Source: Sciurus carolinensis (taxonomy: Eukaryota > Chordata > Mammalia > Rodentia > Sciuridae). From it: DNA of 64,000 bases. The number at the start of each line of letters is the position of its first letter. Position 1 is the first letter of the stretch. Below, piece by piece: positions 35,106-46,181 of the stretch. The DNA lies in assembly GCF_902686445.1 (NCBI RefSeq), contig NC_062218.1:135269241-135333240 (forward strand). Direction: 5' to 3'. Made by a program: the position numbers and the translations under genes. The notes beneath the pieces were generated by a model. It had not been told where the DNA came from. It saw nothing but the letters and a program-made list of their open reading frames with translations, and ran no database searches.

Positions 35106-35116
35106 CGCCATCTTGG
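35106..35116 (-). promoter_or_regulatory. YY1-type site at the L1 5' end
   Basis: CCAAGATGGCGG on the minus strand next to the 5' end of the younger full-length L1; identical to the site in the copy at 21456-21466. Confidence 0.6.
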
Positions 35117-35122
35117 ATCTCC

Positions 35123-36880
35123 TTTGTCATTGATTTCTAATTTCCTTCCATTATGATCTGATGGAACACAAGATAGTATCTCTGTCTTTTTGTATTTACT
35201 AAGGGCTGCTTTGTGGCGTAACATATGATCTATTTTAGAGAAGGATCCATGCGTTGCTGAGAAGAATGTGTATTCACTTGTTGATGGATGGAATATTCTA
35301 TATATGTCTGTTAAGTGTAAGTTATTGATTATGTTATTGAGTTCTGTGGTTTCTTCGTTCAGTTTCTGTTTGGAATATCTATCCAATGGTGAAAGCAGTG
35401 TGCTAAGATCACCCAGAATTATTACGGTGGTCTCTTTGGTTCCTGGCATCGAGAAGGATTTGTCTGACATACATGGATGCCCCATTGTTGGGGGCAAAAA
35501 TATTTACGATTGTTACATCTTGCTGGTTTATGCTTCCTTTAAGCAGTATGAAATGTCCTTCTTTATTCCTTCTGACTAACTTTGGCTTGAAGTCCACTTT
35601 ATCTGATATAAGGATGGAAAACCCCACTTTTTTACTGAGTCCATGTGTGTGGTGGGTTTTTTCCTATCCTTTCACCTTTAGTCTGTGGATGTCTTTTCCT
35701 ATGAGATGAGTCTCTTGAAGGCAGTATATTGTTGGTTCTTTCTTTTTAATTCAATCTGCCAGTCCACATCTTTTGATTAGTGAGTTTAGGCCATTAACAT
35801 TCAGGGTTATTATTGAGATATGATTTGTACTCCTGGTCATTTGGCTTATTTTCAATTTTTAACTTGGCTTGATTTCTCCTTTACCTTTGGGGTAGTTCCT
35901 CCCTTTGCTGACTTACATTGTTGTTTTTCATTTCCTCCCCATGGAATATTTTGCTGAGAATATTCTGTAGTGCAGGCTTTCTATTTGTAAATTCTTTTAA
36001 CTTTTGTTTATCATGGAAGGATTTTATATCATCCTCAAATCTGAAGGCTAGTTTTGCTGGGCATAAGATTCTTGGTTGGCAACCATGTTCTTTCAGAGCT
36101 TGAAGTATGTAGTTCCAGGGACCTTTTAGGGTCTGGGGTGAGAAATCTACTGATATCCGTATTTGTTTCCTTCTATATGTAATCTGATGGTTTTCTCTTG
36201 GAGCCTTTAAAATTCTATCTTTATTTTGGATGTTAGGCATTTTCATTATAATGTGTCTTGGTGTGGACCTGTTGTAAGTTCGTGCATTTGGTGTTCTGTA
36301 AGCCTCTTATATTTGGTTTTCCACTTCAATCTTCAGGTTTGGGAAATTTTCTAATATTATTTCATTGAATAGGTTGTTCACTCCTTTGGTTTGTATCTCT
36401 GTGCCTTCCTCAATCCCTATAATTCTTAAACTTGGTCTTTTCATGATATACCATAGTTCTTGGAGGTTTCATTCATGATTTCTTACCAACTTCTCTGTTT
36501 TGTCAACTTTATTTTTGAGATTAAATATTTTATCTTCATTGTCTGAGGTTCTGTCTTCCTATTTCTTTCTATTTCCTTTCTATTGAGTTTTTTGGTTTGG
36601 TTTATTGTTTCCTTCATTTCAAGGATTTCTGTTTGTTTATTTATTTTTTCAGAATCTCTATCTCCTTATTGAAGTGATCTTTTGCTTCCTGCAGTTGATC
36701 TTTCAACTGATCATTCATTGCTTGCATTTGCTCTCTTATCTCATCCTTTGCTTCTTGGATCATTTTAATTATGTACATTCTGAACTCCTTTTCTGACATT
36801 TCTTCTACCATGTGTCATTGGATTCTGTTAGTATAGAATGTTTGTTTTTTTGGAATGTTTTCTTCCCTTGTTTTTTCATG
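35123..36880 (-). pseudogene. Older L1: ORF1 and N-terminal ORF2, broken
   Basis: ORF2 starts at about 35840 and shows the endonuclease block LGDLSTLLSPLDRYSKQK (about 35400) before being interrupted at 35123. ORF1 (about 36880-35925) keeps MKMPNIQNKDRILKAPRE and ILQALKEHGCQPRILCPAKL. The ATG that starts ORF1 in the younger copies is GTG here, so the frame probably began two codons later. Multiple stops. Confidence 0.8.
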
Positions 36881-38333
36881 TTGTTCACTTATCTTCCCCT
36901 CTAGCAGTGAGGATCTGGGGTTTTGCGGTGTCCCCGCTATAGGTTTATTGTGACCCTGCAGGTTTCCAAAACCTCTCCTTTAAGGGCAGATCAATATTAA
37001 CAGCACCTGGTACAGACTATATGCAGCCCTAAACCAAATAGCCCCTATGAAGATGTTAACAGTATCGTAATAAACAGAGAGGATGAGTTCAATTATTATC
37101 TACAGTATTTGCTATGAGATCTACAGTTTCTATTGGTGGACAAAGAGAATAGGGAAGGGTATAGGATGTAACTGTTAATAGGATAAGAAAAGAGTATTTA
37201 GAAGTACTAGATCATAGGAAGAGTGAAAGCAGAATCAGAAGTTGGTTGTTAGCACCAGAAAAGGGAGAAAGAGACTCCGAGGAAATAGTTAAACAAAAGG
37301 AAAACAAAGAGTCAGAAAAATAAAAAATAAAAACTTAAAAATTCAAAAAGTAAAAAAAATCTACACTATAATAGTCATATAGTACTCAAACCTCCCAGTC
37401 TTCAGTAGCTTGATGCATGAGAGGTACCTAACAATGAACTTCCAGTTTCCAGCAGGATGAGAGTTGCCCCACCTATCGATGGGGACTTTCACTTCTGGGA
37501 TAATCCAAGATGACCATACCGGCTTCCAAACATGTTGGCAATTGGGGAGGCGCAGTGTGGGCTCAGGTGCCAAGTCCACTCTGGTCACAGTGGAGTCGGG
37601 GATCCTGATGGTGGGGCACGTTCAGTCAGGCTGGGGGGTCCTGAAGGCCTATGTGATTCTTTTATGTGAAATAACCAGAATAGATAAGTCCATAGAGAAA
37701 GCAAACAGATTGATCATTGGTGAGGGGAGCAGTGAATAGGTAAATGATTTCATTTTGGGGCGATGAGAGTGTTCTGGAAGTAGGTAGAGGGAATTTGATA
37801 TGGCGAGGTTGCACATGATTATGAGTCTGCTAAATGGTTCTGAATTATTCACTTTAGATGTTTAATTTTATGAATGTCATATCAGTAAGAAAAAGAAGAG
37901 TAAACTATACCAAGAAATAATAAAGTTGCATCATAGTTTGGGTGATTATGGTTCAGTTAAAAAATTTTTTAAACAGGTTTTAATCAGATTTCACCAGTTT
38001 TTCCCTCTAATGTTCTTTTCCTATTCCAGGATTCCATCCAGGTTCCCACATTGTGTTTAATTGTCATGTCCCCTTAACTTCCTCCAATCTATGACATTTT
38101 CCTCAGTGTTTCCTTGTTTTTCATGACTTTGGCAGTTTTGAGACATATTGGTCAGGAATTGTGTATACTGCCCCTCTGCGTGGGTTGTCTGATGTTCTTA
38201 TGCTCATACTGTGTTATAAGTGTTTGGGAAGAAAATCACCAAGGTGGATTGCCATTTTTATGGTATCTTATCAAGGATCCATGGTGTCAACATGACTTAT
38301 CTCTGATGATCTTGATCACTTGGTTAAGGTAGT

Positions 38334-38935
38334 ATATTAGCTCTTTCTGTGATGTAACAAAATAATCAACTTAATAAGAGGAAAGATTTATGCTGACCCA
38401 TACTTTTGGAGATTTTAATCCATGGTTGGTTGGCCCTGTTGCTTTTGGGCCTGTGAGGAGTCAGCACATCATGGTGGGAGTATGTGGCAGAGAAAGCTGC
38501 TCACCTCATGGCAGTAGGGAGGCAAACAGAGAGGAAGAAACCAGGGACCCACAATCCCCTTCAAGGACATGCCCTAGTGACCTAATTTCTTTTTGCTCTT
38601 TCCTTTTGGTACCAAGGATTGAACTTTGGGGCACTTAATCACTGAGCCACATCCCCAGCCTTTTTTATTTTTTATTTTGAGGCAGGGTTTTGCTACTTTG
38701 TTTTGAGCCTTGCTAAGCTGCTGAGGCTGACTTGAACTTGCAATCCTCCTGCCTCAGCCTCCCGAACTGTTGGGATTACAGGTGCATGCCACTCCATTCA
38801 GCTCAGTGACCTAATTTCTTCCCACCAGGCCCCACCTCTCAAAGGTTCCACCACTTTGCAAAAGCACCACAACCTGGAAAACAATCCCTTAATGCATGGA
38901 CCTTTGGGAGACATTCTAAATCCAATCCATGGCAC
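38334..38935 (-). mobile_element. MaLR-type LTR, antisense, split by a MEN SINE
   Basis: Antisense LTR with 'agctctttctgtgatgtaac', 'ccccttcaaggacatgccct', 'ccaccaggccccacctctca' and terminal 'ccaatccatggca'. Flanked by a 5-bp duplication GTAGT (38329-38333 and 38936-38940), the size expected of MaLR. A MEN SINE is inserted at 38592-38804. Confidence 0.75.
38592..38804 (-). repeat. MEN-type (B1-ID) SINE, antisense, in the MaLR LTR
   Basis: ID-derived half ('ttggtaccaaggattgaact', 'gagccacatccccagcc') followed by a B1 half ('gctgaggctgacttgaactt', 'gcctcagcctcccgaactgt', 'gggattacaggtgcatgcca'). Target duplication AGTGACCTAATTTCTT at 38576-38591 and 38805-38820. Confidence 0.92.
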
Positions 38936-39956
38936 GTAGTACCTGCCAGATTTCTCCATAATACATTTACTGTTTTCTTTGCACTCTGGAAATGAGTCAT
39001 TAAATCCCGCCTGTACTCATAGAGAGGAGAATCTAACTTCATCTCCTATAGGGGGAAGCATCTACATATGTTATCTGGAATTCTTCTGTAAGAAGCTTTG
39101 TCTCTTCTCCTCATTTATTTATTTATTTAATTATTTATATCAGTGTGGACTCAGTTATATTTAATTTGGTCTTTGGGTTATAATCTAGCACTACACTATT
39201 TTTTCATTTATGTTGTTCCAGTGCTGGCCATTCTGAACTCTTTCTGGTTGGTGCCTGTATTTTTTTTAACATACTCCCCTTTTTTAAAAAAAAAAAAGAA
39301 TTAATTTTTAAAAAAAAAATTTTTAAACAAAGCTCTTCCTTACTTTCTGGCACGTAAGATACTCCAGGCTCATCTTATATTTTTCCTGCCCTGGCCCTAG
39401 AAACAGCCTTTTCTCTAAAAAGTCCTGATCCCATTTAATGGAGAAGGGTATTTAGAAACCAAGATCTGGGTGCAGGATATGTTGTTAGTACCAGGGGATC
39501 CCTATTCGCAGACTCTCTGCAGTCAGAGGTAGGATATATATATGCACTTGTATTAACTCCTCTGTAAGCACACAGCTGCAGTCACTTCTGTGTTTCTGTG
39601 TACCTTACATGCACATGACCTAATGTTGAAATTTCTGGCTCTGATTCAGCACCACAGGGTACATTTTAGCTTTCTTCCTTTGCTTATTTATAACTTCCTC
39701 CTTGGACAGTGATAAACCTGGCTTTCACTATTCCTAGTTTATGTACTTACTTGTTCAACCCTAATGTGTATGCAAAGTGCCTTCAAAATTGCTAACTTAT
39801 ATGCTTACAAGAAACAACTTTGCCTCTTAGTGTAGTGTTTATGTACAATTCCTTTTGTCTTCAACCTCACAGTTTTCAATCAAAACACAATTTGCAAAGT
39901 TACTTTAGGTCAACTGCATTTTTCCCCAACAACCTTTAGTGAGGTTATGTCATAAA

Positions 39957-40716
39957 ATAGTATCCCCCTTATCTGCAGTTTTTTTCTTCCATTTTGGTTT
40001 AAGGTATTTGTGGCCAACCATGATCTGACAATATTAAATAATTCCAGAATAAAAAATTAATAGGTTTTAAATTGCACAATGTTATGAGTAATGTGACAAA
40101 ATCTCACATAAACCTGTTAGTCTGTCCTGTCTGAGATGTGAATCATTCCTTTGTCCAATGTATCCACACTGTATACACTACTCACCTGACATTATCATGA
40201 CTCAGTGATCCAGTATCACCTGAAGCTGATGATCCTCTTTGTGAAGTATTATCAGAAGGTCAGTAGTAGCCTAATACAATGTAACAATACCTACATCTCC
40301 TCTCTTCATACCATCACATAGGCATTATATTGTCTCATATCACAAGAAGAAATATATGTTCAATGCAATTGGATATTTGGAGAGCAAGAATGATCTATCA
40401 CATTAGCATAAGTTTTATTATGGTATATTATTATAATTTTTCTGTTTTATTATTAGTTATTAATCTCTGTGCCTAATTTTTGGTTTTGGTGCATCATTGT
40501 ACATAAAAATGGGATTAATTGTATACAGTCATATATGCATATAACATAATTGGTCAATTTCATTCTTCCTGCATCTAACTTATAAATTAAACTCTGTCCT
40601 AGGCATGTATGTGTAGGAAGAGTATAGTCTGTATAAGATTTGATATTATCTGCAGTTTCAGACATCCACAGAGGATCTTGGCACACTTCCCTGGCAGGTG
40701 AGGGGGAACTACTGAG
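39957..40716 (+). mobile_element. Tigger1-type DNA transposon (internally deleted), split by an L1 3' fragment
   Basis: Left end 'tatcccccttatctgcag', then 'ggccaaccatgatctgacaa', 'taggttttaaattgcacaat', 'ccaatgtatccacactgtat' as in the left end of Tigger1. The right part has 'ttataaattaaactctgtcc', 'tatctgcagtttcagacatc' and the terminal 'gtgagggggaactactg'. The transposase-coding centre is absent, so it is a MITE-like derivative. Confidence 0.8.
40480..40573 (-). mobile_element. Short L1 3'-end fragment inside Tigger1
   Basis: 'gcatcattgtacataaaaat' and 'gtatacagtcatatatgcat' interrupt the Tigger1 sequence between 'tgcctaattt' and 'cttataaattaaac'. It resembles the 3' end of an L1 in antisense. 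The target duplication is imperfect (CCTAATTT / TCTAACTT). Confidence 0.55.
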
Positions 40717-41009
40717 CGATTTAACAGAGTTAGCATCACTTGTCATATCCTGCACTCTATCTTGGGATTCTTCAGCATCCTGGTTGTTTCTTGTTTTTAG
40801 TTGGAATTCATTGACATTCATGCTTTGCCACATGCAATCTGTGGGTTTTGACAATGTATACTTCTGTATCCACCACCCAGCACCACAAACAGGATCCATT
40901 GCCCTCAAATCTCCTCCATATGACCCCTCATACTTAATTCCTTCTACTCTCCTGACCTTTTGAAAAGACCAGCTTTAATACAGCTTTGATAACCTGACTT
41001 TTGACGGCA

Positions 41010-41260
41010 ACTTTTAAAACGTTCTTTGCAGACATGAAAGTTGTTTGTGAGCAGACCAGTTGTTTTGCTTTGTGACTGGAATCAGTCAATAGCAGGATTA
41101 AATCCAGCCCTGACACTTGCCCAAGTCTCAATTTTTCCGTCTTTAAATGGGTGTAACAACAGTTCTAAATTCATGAGAATGATTGGAAGAGGTAACAGTT
41201 GTTGGCATGGTATATGCCACTGCCACATAATAAGCAATAATTTTGATAATACAACTTTGG
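41010..41260 (+). repeat. MIR SINE
   Basis: MIR-like sequence: 'aggattaaatccagccctga', 'gtctcaatttttccgtcttt', 'aaatgggtgtaacaacagtt'. Confidence 0.65.
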
Positions 41261-41651
41261 TTATACGTGTTATTATGGTCATCACCATTATTGTCATTTA
41301 TCATAATGAGGTATAAAAAAAGGAATGTTTAAAAAGGTCAGGAAATCCTGCCCTCTTAGGTTGCTGGTGGCAGTGAGGATGCATGTATGGGTCCTTCCTT
41401 ATGGAGTGAAAGGAGGACAGAGGACATATGACTTTGGGTTTGATTTGTCCTCTGGTATTTGTGTGTGTGTGTATTAAAAGGATCAGTACTGGCATTGACT
41501 GTCCCTGAGGAGACAGAATCATCTGTCTTCTTTTCAAATATTGCCCTTGACCAGGAGATTTCAAGAGTTCAACTTGGTTCTTCTCTGCTTCCAAGATTTA
41601 AAAAAATTTTTTCAACTAAGAAAACAACACCCCAACAATGCAGAATGAACT

Positions 41652-42071
<420 letters not shown>

Positions 42072-42430
42072 AGAATGAACTATTTAAAGAAGCATGTCAC
42101 CATAATTCCACATTCAACTGGATTTCCTTTTGGTAGTTGCTGTCTCCTTCATGCCTGATTTTTTTCCATAGATGTAGATATGTTATTTATCATATCATAG
42201 ACATGTTTCTTATATAGTCTTTATAATACTATTTGATGACAGTTCCACCAAGCAGATTCTTCATCCTTCTCCAAACCATTTCATTGTTTTGTTGTATAGC
42301 TTCTTCATTTTTTTGCTTGTTGGTTTATTTCCTTGGAATATATTCCCCAGAGTAGGAATTTTGAGCCAAAAAATAAAAATGTCTTTATAGCTTTATTTGC
42401 AACACTTTACAGAAATAAATCAGTTCAACC

Positions 42431-42762
42431 TTTTTTTTTTTTTTTTTTTTTTGGTACCAGGGATTGAACCCAGGGCCACTTAACCACAGGATCATATACC
42501 CAGTCCTTTTTTATATTTTATTTAGAGATAGGGTCTCACTAAGTTGCTTAGGGCCTCATTTGATGAGGCTGGCTTTGAATTTATGATCCTCCTACCTCAG
42601 TCTCCCAAGCCGCTGGGATTACAGGGGCGTGCCTAGCATTGTTTTGTTTTTGAAACAGGGTCTCACTATGTTGCCCAGGATGGCCCTGAGCTTCCAGGGC
42701 TCAAGCAATCTTCCTATCTGGGTTCCTTAGTGGCTGGAACTATAGGTGCATGCCACCATATC
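42431..42762 (-). repeat. MEN SINE joined to a further B1-like monomer
   Basis: A T tract is followed by the ID-derived half ('ttggtaccagggattgaacc'), a B1 half ('tagggtctcactaagttgct', 'gctgggattacaggggcgtg') and, after 'ttgttttgtttttg', a second 7SL-derived monomer ('acagggtctcactatgttgc', 'cataggtgcatgccaccata'-like). Outer flanks CAGTTCAACC (42421-42430) and CAGCTCAACC (42763-42772) look like target duplications. Either MEN landed in the A-tail of an older B1, or it is a trimer. Confidence 0.75.
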
Positions 42763-42772
42763 CAGCTCAACC

Positions 42773-44429
42773 CTTTTTTTTTTGAATGTCAGTCTATATT
42801 TCACCCAATTGGAACCACTTGAGTATGTGATTAAATATGGCAAAATGTCCCAGACTGCTGCCCCAGCAGATCATTAGTAAATTTATCATCTGATCATGTT
42901 TGAAAACCACGACTTTTCCTTGGATTCATTTTCCTTAACCGCCTACCACCCCTTCCCCCAAACTTCCAGTTCTCCTTCTTAGGGCTTCTGGGAGGGCATG
43001 GCCCTCAAGTCTTTTCTCAGAAACTCATCCTTTATTTACTTTGAGAGGAAGGACTTGTTTGCATATGTAAAAACAGGACCATATTGTTTGCAGATGCTAG
43101 GGGTGTTGCCAGATAATTGAATGTAAAAAGTTGAAGCTTTTAAATCATTTTTACAAACCTGGACACACTGGAGTATTTTCTTAGAATTAAAAAGAAAAGA
43201 GCATGAAGTAAAGATTGTGGGCTTGGGTTTCTAATTCAAGTATTTCACTTTGCAAGTATTTCACTTTGCGTTCATAGTAACATTTCAAACCCACAGAAAG
43301 GGAGGGGCCTGCAGGTGGGGGAGGGGAGGGAGCTAGGAGAAAAAGACTTTAACAAACGCATTAGCGGAGTTAGAAAAATGTCAAAACAAAAACTCAATCC
43401 CAGCCATTTCTGGTCCCACCTAGTAATTACACAATAATTTTTCTTCTCCCATACATGTTTCCCCATCTCACCTTATTTTAAGATGAGAGTAATTCTAAAG
43501 TCATGTGTTTCTTATCAGCATTTGATAAAGCCCCCTCCCCTTTAGAAGAGAGCCACATGCGATAGCAGTTGTTTAAAGCTAATTGCTTTTAGTATTAAGT
43601 GCTTTTGTTAGAAACAGGAAATTAAGGAGGCAATCATTTCTGTCTAGCATTGCTAGAGACAGATGAGAACTTCTTGAACAAATTGTCTAGCTTGAACTAG
43701 AAGGCTGGTTTCTTTTCCCAAATACATTTTGGAATCTGTTCTAGTATCCCCAAATGTGATGGGGCAAAGAGTGAGTTCCGAGGGTCGCTCTAGCCTGCAG
43801 CTTCTGCGCGGCTCCTGAGGGCGGGAATGGCCATCCTGCTTCCAGACTTTGTCACAAGCCTCAGCTCCTCACGGGGCTCTGAGCCTGGTGGGGAGAGGGA
43901 CCAGGAATGTCTGCTGTTGCCTGTGACATGACAACTGCGGGGGGACCTCTGGAGGCAGGGAGCTGACCCAGGCTGCTCACAGGGTCACTCTGGGCTAAGT
44001 GGTGGCTCCAGGCAGGAGCAGGAGTGAGTGGCAAGTGGAAGTTCCAGATGGAAGAAGAGAGCCTGGTGTCTAGATGCCTAGTGAAGATCTCATTTCTGGG
44101 GCAAGTTGGGGGCTTTGGAGGGCCGGGGAGTGCGGTGAGGATGAAGTTAGCACACCGACAGAGTGCTACAGCGTGCCTCTTCTGGCTGTGGTGCAGTGTC
44201 AATAACCAGCCGCTTGTTCCCTTGCTGCTTGCCAGCCTTAACCTCCTCTTTCAGCTCAGTTCTCTCCGCCTCTGAACCAAGAGAAAGAGTCTGGAGGACA
44301 GTGCTGCCCGTGATCTCCTAAGTGCTTTGCTCAGGTGACTGGAAATACCTACGTTGCATTTTTAGCCTCAGACTCCAGTTCTTGGGCTTCGATAATTGAC
44401 TGGAACCCTGTCTTTCTTGAGAATTCAAG
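42773..44429. other. Mostly unique intronic sequence
   Basis: No exon or nameable repeat. A perfect 16-bp tandem duplication (CAAGTATTTCACTTTG) lies at 43237-43268. 43330-43740 is repeat-free with homeodomain-like cores (TAGTAATTACACAATAATTT near 43421) and is a candidate conserved element. 43790-44280 is GC-richer without a supported exon. Confidence 0.35.
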
Positions 44430-44895
44430 GAAACATGATTTAATGATCCTACTTAAAGCACAGTAAGACAGACTTATTCAAGACCATTGCGATAGGTACA
44501 GGGACTATTGCCATGGGATTTTGCAGTGGGAGAGAGATTAAGCTCAATTCTGCATACGGCTTAGGAAATGGGAATTTCTAGCTAAGGCTCCTGCAAGGTG
44601 GAGTAGGTGGAGTCAGTGGATAGAATGTTACTTACGGGGAAACCTTGGGGACAAGGGAGATACTAGTTAAACTGACGTAATGGGATCCTTGCTGAAAGCA
44701 GGCCAGGTGACCAGATATCTCCTGGAGAATAGTGGAGGGGGATTGGCCTAATCAGGTACCCATGGTCATCAGATTTCAAGGATGGGGGATTCTTGATAAA
44801 CTGACTTAGCAGGGTTCTTTGCTAAAACTGGATTTTACAAGGATGTACATACAGATGAGCCTAGGAGAAGCTTCGGGAACCTGACTATTTCTTGG

Positions 44896-44985
44896 GGTGG
44901 CATGTAGCTCAGTGGTAGACGGTGTACTTAGAATACACAAGGCCCTGGGTTCAATCCCTAGCACTGCAACAAAGGGGAAAGAATT
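44896..44985 (+). repeat. ID SINE
   Basis: Body 'atgtagctcagtggtagacg' to 'ctgggttcaatccctagcac', then 'tgcaacaaagggg'. Near-consensus. Confidence 0.85.
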
Positions 44986-45280
44986 ACTTCTTCTGTATGT
45001 TTGACCTGAAGTACCAATTCTGATAGTAAGTACTCCATGCACTCAAATGAACAGACTTTGTTTTGCTTTCAGGGTTTTATTTTTGCCCCTAGAAAATAAG
45101 ATTAATGTTTGGTATATCCTTGTCAGGACTCAGGTCCTGACTGGTTTTAGGATGATAGGCCAATGATTTCATTCTTCTAAACCTAGATTGTGAGATTTAG
45201 GATAAATTCCTCTTTTTCTAGTTTGCATTCCCTCCTTATGAGGCAGGGACCTTTCATTTTGGCCTGAGAAGTTGCCCGGA

Positions 45281-45382
45281 GGCTGGTGGTGTAGCTCAGT
45301 AGTAGAGCACTGGACTTAGCCTGCCTGAGACCTTGGTTCAATCTCCAGCATCCAAACAAACAAACAAACAAACAAAATAACC
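45281..45382 (+). repeat. ID SINE with (CAAA)n tail
   Basis: Body 'tggtgtagctcagtagtaga' to 'ttggttcaatctccagcatc' with a tail of six CAAA units (45355-45378). Confidence 0.9.
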
Positions 45383-46070
45383 CAAAAGTTGCTCTGAGGG
45401 TCAAGTCAGAACTTGAGTGTGCCAGAGCTGCCCTCATGTGATATTGTAGCATAACTGTGGTCTTTGACTCTATGTTTGTGGTAATTCTTTCCCTTTTCTC
45501 ACATCTAGCGCAGGGCTGGGCATATGCAGACTCTTGTTAAGTTGTACTGAACCAAGTTATACAGACCAAGAATTCCCAGTGGAAAGAAGAAAGGAACTTC
45601 AGGGTTAATTAGACCAGGGCGATCAAGGTCAAGGTCATGGACTGAGGGACTGCAGCCATGGGGACCTGTGGACTTCCTGGGTGAGAATGGGGTGATCTTA
45701 GGAGTTCAGAGAGTTGCCACAAGGCAACTAAAACTTAATTTATCCACTCAGGCCTCTCTCTGTTCCTCTCTCCCTTCTTCATGTGACAGACGGTCACCTT
45801 GACTTTCCTTGACTTTCAGGAAACCATTTCTGTTGCTTTTAACTCTTGGTATCATATGTGAATATGTAACAAAGCAGAAACCTGGTCGCCTCTTGTCAAG
45901 GACTCATCAATAATTGTTAATTGTTTGTTTTTGCTTTTCCTCTCATTTGAAAATCACGTATAGAATTTAACAATCTTTCAAGAAATGTTCTGGAAAAGGC
46001 CGTGGCCACTATATATCATCTGAATACTTTGTTTTGGCTTATTTTTCCTCTTTTATCCCTCTCTGTTCTG

Positions 46071-46114
46071 AAACTCATCCTCTTTTTTTTTCTCCCCTTT
46101 CCTTCTCGGTTCAG
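46071..46114 (+). promoter_or_regulatory. COL23A1: Splice acceptor of COL23A1 exon 2
   Basis: Continuous pyrimidine tract (46078-46105) ending CTCGGTTCAG. No AG occurs between the tract and the junction. It supports exon 2 independently of protein similarity. Confidence 0.85.
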
Positions 46115-46181
46115 AAGTTGGATGGACTTGTCAAGCTCCGAACTGTGCGGGAAGCTCCATCCGAGTGCATCTGTCCCCCAG
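46115..46181 (+). CDS. COL23A1: COL23A1 exon 2: non-collagenous neck with RxxR site and CxC
   Basis: 67 nt continuing exon 1 in phase 0 and encoding residues 104-126: KLDGLVKLRTVREAPSEC, then ICPPG. It joins LLRE of exon 1 to the membrane-proximal neck. RTVR (residues 112-115) fits the minimal furin-type RxxR motif, and collagen XXIII is known to be shed by furin-like cleavage; that this is the site is inference. C-I-C (121-123) is suited to inter-chain disulfides, and the last Gly begins the collagen repeat. The donor GTAAGT follows at 46182. The exon ends in phase 1, one base into a Gly codon. Confidence 0.93.

Larger units (their letters stand above)
28592..35122 (-). mobile_element. Younger full-length LINE-1 inserted in the older L1
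   Basis: About 6.5 kb on the minus strand with a complete 5' end (GGAGATCCAAGATGGCGG, 35105-35122), a 1.4-kb 5' UTR with the 35-bp array, ORF1 (about 33710-32735), ORF2 (32636 to about 28823) and a 3' UTR ending in an A-rich tail at 28592. Target duplications of 16 bp with one mismatch (TTTGCCATTGATTTCT at 28576-28591; TTTGTCATTGATTTCT at 35123-35138) sit in ORF2 of the older L1. Both ORFs carry stops or frameshifts, so it cannot move autonomously. Confidence 0.9.
24842..37649 (-). mobile_element. Older LINE-1, nearly full length, with three later insertions
   Basis: Minus-strand L1 bounded by 14-bp target duplications (24828-24841 and 37650-37663). Its 3' end is at 24842, ORF2 runs from about 35840 down to about 25150, and ORF1 from about 36880 to 35925. 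The 5' UTR is cut at 37649, inside the 35-bp array, so about 640 bp of 5' end is missing. It is interrupted by an L1 3' fragment with telomere-like repeats (25906-26155), an ID SINE (28331-28431) and a full-length younger L1 (28592-35122). Its 3' UTR differs from that of the younger copy. Frames are heavily broken. Confidence 0.85.
24045..37870 (+). mobile_element. Old L1M LINE-1 ORF2/3' end on +, split by an ID SINE and by a 12.8-kb L1 nest
   Basis: 24045-24841 reads as old L1 ORF2 3' end on + ('aaaatgggcaaaggacttaa', 'ggcagttcatagcagcaata'-like segments, 'gatggatgaatggatagcaa'). It breaks at TATGTGATTCTTTT (24828-24841). The same 14 bases recur at 37650-37663 and the element continues with 'atgtgaaataaccagaatag' and 'tttggggcgatgagagtgtt' to about 37870. 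The intervening sequence is therefore a single later insertion, with its own insertions inside. Confidence 0.8.
37960..39640 (-). mobile_element. Old L1M fragment, antisense, split by a MaLR LTR
   Basis: 37960-38333 contains 'ttccatccaggttcccacat', 'tgactttggcagttttgaga' and 'gtcaacatgacttatctctg'. It resumes at about 38941 with 'cctgccagatttctccataa', 'ctcctcatttatttatttat' and 'gggttataatctagcactac'. These are consecutive pieces of the same antisense L1M, separated by the LTR at 38334-38935. Confidence 0.7.
44430..45480 (+). repeat. Unclassified interspersed repeat, copy B, with two ID insertions
   Basis: Colinear with copy A at 12740-13655 over three anchors (44526, about 44614, about 44807) and probably extends to about 45470 ('ggtcctgactggttttagga', 'ttatgaggcagggacctttc'). 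ID SINEs are inserted at 44896-44985 and 45281-45382. The A-rich CT-rich arrangement suggests an LTR, but no family was recognised. Confidence 0.55.
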
